From contig JAUYSF010000326.1 in the NCBI GenBank assembly GCA_030696435.1, forward strand, positions 1 through 5,254: a DNA stretch of 5,254 nt, given 5' to 3'. The first letter of the stretch is position 1; each line of letters starts with the position of its first letter. A model generated the notes under the pieces. The model was given only the letters and a program-made list of their open reading frames with translations. It was not told the origin of the DNA and searched no databases. This document shows, one piece after another, positions 1 to 5,254 of this stretch. Position numbers and translations under genes: made by a program. This stretch comes from Desulfoprunum sp. (GTDB taxonomy: Bacteria > Desulfobacterota > Desulfobulbia > Desulfobulbales > Desulfocapsaceae).

Positions 1-1599
1 CTTGTGCTGAAGCCAGGCGCAATCCTTTTGCATAACCTGATCTGAAAAATCAATCACCGGCAGAGTATTGGCCAAGGCCCTGGGCGTCTCCGGTAGCCTG
101 AGCATTTCCGGAAGCTCGCACGAAGAGACGGTAATCTGACACGTTCCGTTCTTTGCCAGAGCAAGCCTCACCCGCATGCCACCTCTGACAAAAGACCGGG
201 CCGCCTCGTGGAGTTCCTCACGAATACGATTCTCCGGCCAGGCGAAATAAAAATGCCCTGCCGACCGGGCCAGGCGGGCAAGATGATCATCCAGGAGCCA
301 GTAGCCTGACTCCGGCTGCCAGAGCATCGTCTCCAGGAGCCCAAACCGTGGCTGACAGTGGCTGAGGAACCTGCCCTTAAGCAGACACTCCCGCCACTCC
401 TGTTCAGGATCGGAGTCATGGATGATCCCCGAACCGATGCCCATCTCGCCCCGATCCCCTCTGAGGACCACGGTACGGATCGGCACGTTGAACACCATGG
501 TCGAATCCGGAGCCAGATAGCCGATAGCCCCGGTATACACGCCCCGATCTTCCTTTTCCAGTTCGGCGATGATCTCCATGGTCCGGATCTTTGGAGCCCC
601 TGTTACCGAGCCACAGGGAAAGAGGGCATGAAAAATATCACTCAAACGCAGATCCACCGAAGACTGTTGATCGGCAAACCGGGCCTCGACCGTGGAGGTC
701 ATCTGCAGCAAACTCTCATAGGTCTCCACGTCAAAAAGCGAACTCACCCGCACCTCTCCGCCACCTGATCGATCTATGAGCCTGGCCAGATCGTTACGCA
801 GCAGATCGACAATCATGACATTCTCACTTCTGTTCTTTTCGTCGCAGCTCAAGCCTTCCCGCAAAAGCCTGTCCTCCTCGGGGCTATCACCCCGACGGGA
901 AGTTCCTTTCATAGGTCTGACCACAAGCCCCTGGTCATCATCTTTTCGGAAAAAAAGTTCAGGTGAAAAAGACAGGATCCTCTCCCCTCCCGAGCGCATA
1001 TAGGCACCGTAGGGCACAGTCTGGTTATGGCGCAGATCGAGATAGAGGGCCTCGGGAGAACCGGTCCAGCTAAAGAGCAGTTTGAGTGTATAATTAACCT
1101 GGTAGGTATCACCGGCGGCAATATACTCCTTCAATTTCTTTATGGCCTGCAGATAGGTTCGGTGATCGACATTGGGCTGCAGATCGCGCATCTGCCAGCC
1201 GGAGACAAGGGAATTGCCATTTGTCGGCGGCACCTCGCCTTCTCCCGTGCGATGATCAAAGATCTGCGGCGGCCCGTAGATCCCGAGATCAGCGAGGAGC
1301 TGTCCCTTACGGCAGGTCTTTTTTCCCCAATCGGCAAGCCGTTCCTCAAGAAGACTACCGAACTCATAGCCGAACCAGCCGGCAAGATAATAGCCCTGCC
1401 TGAGCATTCCCTCAATACGACTGAGAAAGACCTCTGCCTCCTCACCGAGCCTGTACTGCAGACGGGCCAGGGGCTCGACGAAGAGGTATGATCGGCAGTT
1501 TTCCTGATCAGGACGCGATGTATCGAGAAAGACAAAGTCATCCTTCTCGGCCAGAAAAGCCAGGATTGTCTCCAAATCCGCCACGGAAAACCCTTTCAT
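1..1599 (-). CDS. pabB: Aminodeoxychorismate synthase component I fused to a 4-amino-4-deoxychorismate lyase-like domain (partial, C-terminus off the left edge)
   Basis: The visible 533 residues are an almost complete PabB module followed by the first ~115 residues of a PabC-like module. PabB aminates chorismate to 4-amino-4-deoxychorismate, using ammonia from a PabA glutaminase. PabC then removes pyruvate to give p-aminobenzoate for folate; both act in the cytoplasm. Chorismate-binding hallmarks in order: AAGDTYQVNYT (161-171), SFSPELFF (210-217), RPMKGT (228-233), DEKNRSENVMIVDLLRND (253-270), PCGSVTGAPK (328-337) and GIGSGIIHDSDP (387-398). K231 in PMKGT matches the PIKGT lysine of PabB, where TrpE has PIAGT, so ADC synthase is favoured over anthranilate synthase. 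From about 417, FGLLETMLW and LLDDHLARLARSAG match the PabC N-terminus. Its PLP lysine would lie beyond the edge, so lyase activity cannot be judged. The ATG at 1597-1599 is directly preceded by an in-frame TAG, so no upstream extension is possible. No PabA is visible. Confidence 0.93.
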   Translation of the reverse strand, partial: MKGFSVADLETILAFLAEKDDFVFLDTSRPDQENCRSYLFVEPLARLQYRLGEEAEVFLSRIEGMLRQGYYLAGWFGYEFGSLLEERLADWGKKTCRKGQLLADLGIYGPPQIFDHRTGEGEVPPTNGNSLVSGWQMRDLQPNVDHRTYLQAIKKLKEYIAAGDTYQVNYTLKLLFSWTGSPEALYLDLRHNQTVPYGAYMRSGGERILSFSPELFFRKDDDQGLVVRPMKGTSRRGDSPEEDRLLREGLSCDEKNRSENVMIVDLLRNDLARLIDRSGGGEVRVSSLFDVETYESLLQMTSTVEARFADQQSSVDLRLSDIFHALFPCGSVTGAPKIRTMEIIAELEKEDRGVYTGAIGYLAPDSTMVFNVPIRTVVLRGDRGEMGIGSGIIHDSDPEQEWRECLLKGRFLSHCQPRFGLLETMLWQPESGYWLLDDHLARLARSAGHFYFAWPENRIREELHEAARSFVRGGMRVRLALAKNGTCQITVSSCELPEMLRLPETPRALANTLPVIDFSDQVMQKDCAWLQHK

Positions 1600-1602
1600 C
1601 TA

Positions 1603-1608
1603 ACCTCT
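1603..1608 (-). promoter_or_regulatory. Ribosome binding site of pabB
   Basis: On the minus strand AGAGGT lies three bases before the ATG, or GAGAGG with about four. This is a fair but closely spaced Shine-Dalgarno sequence. With the in-frame TAG at 1600-1602 it supports the ATG at 1597-1599 as the start. The same bases could pair with an upstream CTCAGC (see findings). Confidence 0.55.
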
Positions 1609-1705
1609 CAGCCTCGCTTTTTTCGACCGCTGAACGTGTTGCGCCGGCCTGGGGCCGAAGCTGAGGAGAATCAAAGTGCGTTTATTGAATCCACTTGTAT
1701 CAATC

Positions 1706-1735
1706 ATCATATCTACTCATCTCTTGCGAGGTAAA
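1706..1735 (-). promoter_or_regulatory. Candidate sigma70-type promoter for pabB
   Basis: On the minus strand TTTACC (1730-1735, 4 of 6 matches to TTGACA) is followed, after 18 bases, by TATGAT (1706-1711, 5 of 6 matches to TATAAT). Transcription would begin near 1699, giving a leader of about 100 bases. The -10 is good but the -35 is mediocre, and AT-rich DNA gives chance matches, so this is only a candidate. Confidence 0.3.
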
Positions 1736-1771
1736 AGAAAATGATCTAATTTACTTCACTTCATCTTAAAT

Positions 1772-1788
1772 ATTACAGTTATTGTAAT
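1772..1788. promoter_or_regulatory. Operator-like inverted repeat over the nifJ -35 element
   Basis: ATTACA (1772-1777), five bases, then TGTAAT (1783-1788) form a perfect 6-bp inverted repeat with 17-bp overall span. The right arm covers most of the proposed nifJ -35 TTGTAA (1782-1787). The size and position suit a dimeric repressor or redox regulator. The sequence does not match the FNR (TTGAT-N4-ATCAA) or Rex (TTGTGAA-N6-TTCACAA) consensus, so no regulator is assigned. Confidence 0.4.
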
Positions 1789-1810
1789 TGACATGCACTC
1801 GCTCTATAAT
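1782..1810 (+). promoter_or_regulatory. Sigma70-type promoter for nifJ
   Basis: TTGTAA (1782-1787, 4 of 6 matches to consensus) and a perfect TATAAT (1805-1810) are separated by the ideal 17 bases. Transcription should start at about 1816-1818, leaving a leader of about 190 bases before the nifJ ATG. A perfect TTGACA at 1788-1793 also lies here, but it is only 11 bases from the -10 and so is unlikely to be the -35 used with it. No sigma54 site (GG-N10-GC with a TGGC/TTGC core) was noticed, so nitrogen-type control is not suggested despite the nifJ name. Confidence 0.6.
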
Positions 1811-1896
1811 ACACCACTCATTACGAATCTTGAGATCTTTTGGTAAGAATTAAGATTTTCTTTTTCCCCCAGCCCCCATCCGGCAGGGAGAGACAG

Positions 1897-1925
1897 ATTG
1901 AGTGATATCCGCACAGCCACTCAAT
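1897..1925. repeat. 8-bp perfect inverted repeat in the nifJ leader
   Basis: ATTGAGTG (1897-1904) and CACTCAAT (1918-1925) are exact reverse complements separated by 13 bases. The repeat lies about 80-110 bases before the nifJ start and downstream of the proposed transcription start. It could fold as an RNA hairpin or be a protein-binding site. It is not followed by a T run, so it is not an intrinsic terminator. Confidence 0.55.
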
Positions 1926-1993
1926 ACAGCCCGGACAGCAGCGTCATCATTCATTTTCCACCTGCCTCATAGCAGGAAATACCAGTCCTCATA

Positions 1994-1999
1994 AAGGAG
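1994..1999 (+). promoter_or_regulatory. Ribosome binding site of nifJ
   Basis: AAGGAG, within AAAGGAGA, lies eight bases before the ATG at 2008. This near-consensus Shine-Dalgarno sequence at good spacing fixes the start. The second ATG, codon 5 of the protein, has no comparable site. Confidence 0.85.
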
Positions 2000-2007
2000 A
2001 ACAGCTC

Positions 2008-5000
2008 ATGCCGAGAAGAATGGTCACAATCGATGGCAATCAGGCCTGCACCCATGTCGCCTATGCCACCAGCGAAGTCATTACTATTTACCCCATCACA
2101 CCCTCGTCGCCCATGGCGGCCGAAGCCGATGCCAAGGCTGCCGGCATGCAAAAAAATATCTGGAACTCCGTCCCTGTGGTGACTCAGATGCAGTCTGAAG
2201 GCGGAGTGGCCGGCGCCATGCACGGCTCCCTGGCCACAGGTGCCCTGTGCACCACCTTTACGGCCTCCCAGGGACTCCTTCTCATGATTCCCAATATGTA
2301 CAAGATCGCCGGTGAACTGACCCCCACCGTCCTGCATATCACCGCCCGATCGCTGGCGGCTCAGGGATTGTCTATCTTCGGTGACCATGCCGACGTCTAT
2401 GCCGCCCGGCAGACCGGTTGGGGTATGCTCTGCGCCCAGAATGTCCAGGAGTGTATGGATATGGCCCTGATCTCCACCCAGGCCTCGCTCAAATCCCGCA
2501 TTCCCTTTATGCACTTCTTTGACGGCTTCCGGACCTCCCATGAAATCCAAAAAGTGGAGGAACTGACCTATGAAGATATGCAAGCGGTCATCGACGAAGA
2601 TCTGGTTATCGCCCACCGACAAAGGGCGCTGACCCCCGACCGTCCCACCATCCGCGGTACCGCCCAGAATCCCGATGTCTACTTCACCGGCCGCGAGACC
2701 GTCAATAAATACTACAACGCCACGCCTGCCATCATGCAGGAGACCATGGACAAACTGGCGGAACTGACCGGACGTCAGTACCATCTTTTTGATTACCATG
2801 GCGCCCCTGACGCCGAAAACGTCCTGGTCATGATGGGTTCAGGCTGCGAGACAGCCGCCTCGACCATCGACTATCTCGTGGCCCAGGGCCAGAAGGTCGG
2901 CATGGTTATCGTCCGGCTCTATCGCCCCTTTGACGGCAAGGCCATGGTCAATGCCCTGCCGCCCACCGTTGACCGGATTACCGTGCTCGACCGGACCAAA
3001 GAGCCCGGCGGGATTGGCGAGCCGCTCTATCTCGATGTCCGCGCCGCCGTCGGTGAGGCCCTTGAGGCCAACGGCACCGCAGTGCCACCGATGATCCTGT
3101 CCGGCCGCTACGGCCTGGGATCAGCAGAATTCACCCCGGCTATGGTCAAGGCAGTCTTTGACAACATGGTCATAATGGCGCCGAAAAACAAATTCTGCGT
3201 CGGTCCCAATGACGATATCACCTTTTCCAGCCTCGACTATGACCGCTCCTTCGATATCGAAGGCAAGGATGTCTACCGGGCCCTGTTCTACGGTCTCGGC
3301 TCGGATGGCACGGTCGGCGCCAACAAGAATACCATCAAGATTATCGGCACCGAGACCGACAACTCGGCCCAGGGCTACTTTGTCTACGACTCGAAAAAAT
3401 CGGGTTCCATCACGACCAGCCACCTGCGCTTCGGCAAAAATCAGGTGGTGGCCCCCTACCTCATCAACAAGGCCAACTTCATCGCCTGCCACAATTCCAC
3501 CTTCCTCAACCAGTATGACATGCTGTGCAACCTGGACGAAGGCGGCACCTTTCTCCTGACCACGAACTTCAACGACAAGGAAATCTGGAAAGAACTGCCC
3601 AAGACCGTGCAGCGGGATCTGATCAACAAGAAGGCTAAATTCTATATCATCGACGCGGTTTCTCTGGGTATCGCCCTCGGTCTCGGGGCCCGCATCAATA
3701 TGATCATGCAGACCGCCTTCTTCCTTATCTCCGGCATCCTGACCCAGGAAGAGGCCATCAAGGCCATCAAGAAAGCGATCCAGAAGACCTATGGCAACAA
3801 GGGTGAAAAAGTCGTCAAGATGAACTACGACGCGGTGGATGCCGCAGTCAAGAATATCATCGAGGTTAAACTCGGCAAGACCGCAACCGGTCATGACATG
3901 CCGCCCACCGTACCAGTGGACGCCCCGGCCTTTGTCAAAGAAGTGACGGCCAAGATCATCGAAGGCAAGGGTGACCTGCTCAAGACCTCGCAGATCCCCG
4001 ATGACGGCACCTGGCCCACCGGTACAACCCAGTATGAGAAGCGTAATATCGCGGTCCACAACCCGGAATGGCTATCCGAGCACTGCATCCAGTGCGGCCA
4101 GTGCTCGCTGGTCTGCCCGCATGCCGCAATCCGCATGAAGATCGTGCCTGAGCTGAAAGGCGCCCCGAAGGCCTTCAAGGCCATCGATGCCGTCGGCAAA
4201 GAATTTAAAGGTTCTCAGTTTGCCATCCAGGTCTTCACCGAGGACTGCTGCTCTTGCACCCTCTGCGTCAGCGTCTGTCCGGCCAAGACCAAGGCCCTGC
4301 AGATGGTGCCGAACACCGAGGAGCACAGAAAGGTCCAGGCTGAAAATGTGAAGTATTTCCTTAGCCTCCCGGAGATAGATCCGGCCAAGATCAACCCGGC
4401 AACCATCAAAGGCAGCCAGCTCCTGCGACCGCTCTTCGAGTTTTCCGGGGCCTGCGCCGGTTGCGGCGAAACCCCCTATGTCAAGCTCGTCACCCAGCTG
4501 TTCGGCGACCGAATGCTGGTGGCTAATGCCACGGGCTGTTCCTCCATCTACGGCGGCAACCTGCCGACCACCCCGTATTGCAAACGGGGAGACGGGCGCG
4601 GCCCGGCTTGGGCCAATTCCCTCTTTGAAGACAATGCCGAATTTGGCCTCGGCATGCGTTTTTCCGTCAACAAACTGGCGTCCCAGGCTGCTGAACTTCT
4701 ACAGGAGGCCGTGGCAGCCAAACTCATCGTCAAAAAAATGGCCGACGAGCTTACCGGTGCCGACCAGTCTTCCCAGACCGCTATCGAATTGCAACGTGAC
4801 CGGGTTGCCAAACTGAAGACCAAGCTCGAAGGCAGCAGCAATGTTATCGCCAAACGCCTCACCTCTGTGGCGGACTATCTGGTGAAGAAGTCCGTCTGGA
4901 TCGTCGGTGGTGACGGCTGGGCCTACGATATCGGCTATGGCGGCCTCGATCATGTCCTGGCATCAGGGGAAAACGTCAATGTCCTGCTGCTCGACACCGA

Positions 5001-5254
5001 GGTCTATTCCAATACCGGTGGTCAGATGTCCAAGTCCACCCCGCGTGCCGCCACCGCCCAGTTTGCCGCCGGTGGTAAGAAGATGCCTAAAAAGGACATC
5101 GGCATGATCTTTACGACCTATGGCAATGTTTATGTCGCCAGAATCAGCCTGGGGGCCAATCCCAACCAGGTGATCAAGGCCATCGCCGAAGCCGAGGCCT
5201 ATGACGGACCGTCGCTGATCATCGCCTATGCCCACTGCATCAACCACGGCATCA
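2008..5254 (+). CDS. nifJ: Pyruvate:ferredoxin (flavodoxin) oxidoreductase, single-chain type (partial, C-terminus off the right edge)
   Basis: It catalyses reversible oxidative decarboxylation of pyruvate with CoA to acetyl-CoA and CO2, passing electrons to ferredoxin or flavodoxin in the cytoplasm. About 1082 residues are visible of a family usually near 1170-1200. Domains in order: pyruvate/TPP pyrimidine domain (~1-255) with YPITPSSP (28-35), E64 in QSEGG and R114 in TARS; transketolase-C-like domain (~256-415); gamma-type domain (~420-630) with GTVGANKNT (434-442) and SHLRFG (471-476); EKR linker motif (677-679); 2x[4Fe-4S] ferredoxin domain with C693, C696, C699, C703 and C747, C750, C753, C757; TPP diphosphate domain with GDGWAYDIG (968-976) and YSNTGGQ (1000-1006). 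The proximal-cluster cysteines C816, C819, C844 and C1077 are all present. Numbering matches the D. africanus enzyme exactly through R114, then is shifted by +4 to +6. The single chain excludes the multi-subunit PorABDG type. Pyruvate is the likely substrate from overall family resemblance; another 2-oxoacid is not strictly excluded. Confidence 0.97.
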   Translation, partial: MPRRMVTIDGNQACTHVAYATSEVITIYPITPSSPMAAEADAKAAGMQKNIWNSVPVVTQMQSEGGVAGAMHGSLATGALCTTFTASQGLLLMIPNMYKIAGELTPTVLHITARSLAAQGLSIFGDHADVYAARQTGWGMLCAQNVQECMDMALISTQASLKSRIPFMHFFDGFRTSHEIQKVEELTYEDMQAVIDEDLVIAHRQRALTPDRPTIRGTAQNPDVYFTGRETVNKYYNATPAIMQETMDKLAELTGRQYHLFDYHGAPDAENVLVMMGSGCETAASTIDYLVAQGQKVGMVIVRLYRPFDGKAMVNALPPTVDRITVLDRTKEPGGIGEPLYLDVRAAVGEALEANGTAVPPMILSGRYGLGSAEFTPAMVKAVFDNMVIMAPKNKFCVGPNDDITFSSLDYDRSFDIEGKDVYRALFYGLGSDGTVGANKNTIKIIGTETDNSAQGYFVYDSKKSGSITTSHLRFGKNQVVAPYLINKANFIACHNSTFLNQYDMLCNLDEGGTFLLTTNFNDKEIWKELPKTVQRDLINKKAKFYIIDAVSLGIALGLGARINMIMQTAFFLISGILTQEEAIKAIKKAIQKTYGNKGEKVVKMNYDAVDAAVKNIIEVKLGKTATGHDMPPTVPVDAPAFVKEVTAKIIEGKGDLLKTSQIPDDGTWPTGTTQYEKRNIAVHNPEWLSEHCIQCGQCSLVCPHAAIRMKIVPELKGAPKAFKAIDAVGKEFKGSQFAIQVFTEDCCSCTLCVSVCPAKTKALQMVPNTEEHRKVQAENVKYFLSLPEIDPAKINPATIKGSQLLRPLFEFSGACAGCGETPYVKLVTQLFGDRMLVANATGCSSIYGGNLPTTPYCKRGDGRGPAWANSLFEDNAEFGLGMRFSVNKLASQAAELLQEAVAAKLIVKKMADELTGADQSSQTAIELQRDRVAKLKTKLEGSSNVIAKRLTSVADYLVKKSVWIVGGDGWAYDIGYGGLDHVLASGENVNVLLLDTEVYSNTGGQMSKSTPRAATAQFAAGGKKMPKKDIGMIFTTYGNVYVARISLGANPNQVIKAIAEAEAYDGPSLIIAYAHCINHGI

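Larger units (their letters stand above)
1600..2007. other. Divergent intergenic control region, no protein gene seen
   Basis: This 408-base gap separates the divergent pabB and nifJ starts. The part next to pabB (about 1600-1680) is GC-rich and contains a short hairpin, CGGCC-TGG-GGCCG, at 1645-1657. The centre (about 1681-1865) is markedly AT-rich compared with both genes and carries the candidate promoters. From 1856 there is a pyrimidine tract of T and C runs, then a purine-rich AGGGAGAG (1885-1892), an 8-bp inverted repeat (1897-1925), a 5-bp hairpin CCTGC/GCAGG (1961-1976) and the nifJ ribosome binding site. No tRNA-like or known riboswitch fold was recognised by eye. Only very short open frames occur; two that begin with TTG or GTG behind the AGGGAG are discussed as a possible leader peptide. 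Confidence 0.75.

Noticed and set aside
358..1491. Plus-strand open frames of 136 and 154 codons (358-768, 1027-1491)
   Set aside because: Both are antisense to pabB, whose minus-strand frame carries the conserved chorismate-binding motifs through these positions.
1788..1810. TTGACA plus TATAAT as one promoter
   Set aside because: Both hexamers are perfect but only 11 bases apart, too short for sigma70. The overlapping TTGTAA at 17 bases is the more likely -35.
1793..1846. 17-codon frame starting at ATG 1793
   Set aside because: Its start is upstream of the predicted nifJ transcription start and overlaps the -10 element, and no ribosome binding site precedes it.
1825..1865. Terminator-like stem (AATCTTGA with TTAAGATT) followed by a T-rich stretch
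   Set aside because: The stem is almost all A-U with G-U pairs and a 16-base loop, so it would be very weak, and the T run is broken by C. It lies just downstream of the nifJ promoter; weak attenuation is not excluded but is unsupported.
1951..2799. 282-codon open frame on the minus strand
   Set aside because: It lies almost wholly antisense to the N-terminal third of nifJ, whose conserved residues (YPITP, E64, R114) are read on the plus strand. The product is glycine- and histidine-rich with no recognisable domain, as expected for a shadow frame in GC-rich coding DNA.
3121..4059. 312-codon open frame on the minus strand
   Set aside because: Entirely antisense to the middle of nifJ. Its Asp/Gly/Val-rich composition mirrors the complementary codons, no family motif is seen, and I noticed no ribosome binding site. 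Treated as a shadow.
4072..5247. Several 64-104 codon frames on both strands
   Set aside because: All overlap the nifJ region encoding the iron-sulfur and TPP diphosphate domains, where the plus-strand frame is intact and carries all cluster cysteines.

Overview
The window holds two divergent genes, each cut by a window edge, and the 408-base control region between them. I see no RNA gene, mobile element, CRISPR array or attachment site. I also found no convincing new biological system; the less explained sequence lies in the intergenic region and is recorded as modest-interest findings.

Left part (1-1599, minus strand): a chorismate-utilising enzyme of the PabB type. Its catalytic lysine sits in a PMKGT motif, and the start of a PabC-like (aminodeoxychorismate lyase) domain is fused to its C-terminus. 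Together these would make p-aminobenzoate for folate from chorismate, with the amidotransferase (PabA) encoded elsewhere. The gene runs off the left edge, so most of the PabC domain, including its PLP lysine, is not visible.

Middle (1600-2007): the intergenic region is AT-rich in its centre. It holds a good sigma70-type promoter reading right (TTGTAA, 17 bases, TATAAT), a weaker candidate reading left, an inverted repeat over the rightward -35, and a leader of about 190 bases with an 8-bp perfect inverted repeat and other small hairpins. A strong Shine-Dalgarno sequence precedes the right-hand gene.

Right part (2008-5254, plus strand): a homodimeric-type pyruvate:ferredoxin (flavodoxin) oxidoreductase, nifJ/por. 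It is missing only its C-terminal end, roughly 100 residues or more. The TPP-site residues and the cysteines of all three [4Fe-4S] clusters are present, and the numbering closely follows the Desulfovibrio africanus enzyme.

Organism: an anaerobic bacterium with moderately high GC. The PFOR resembles those of sulfate reducers, and the PabB-PabC fusion is common in Desulfobacterota and some other groups, so a Desulfobulbales-like member of Desulfobacterota is a reasonable guess but not proven. The two genes belong to different pathways (folate synthesis, and pyruvate oxidation to acetyl-CoA with low-potential electrons). Nothing suggests they work together beyond sharing an intergenic control region.
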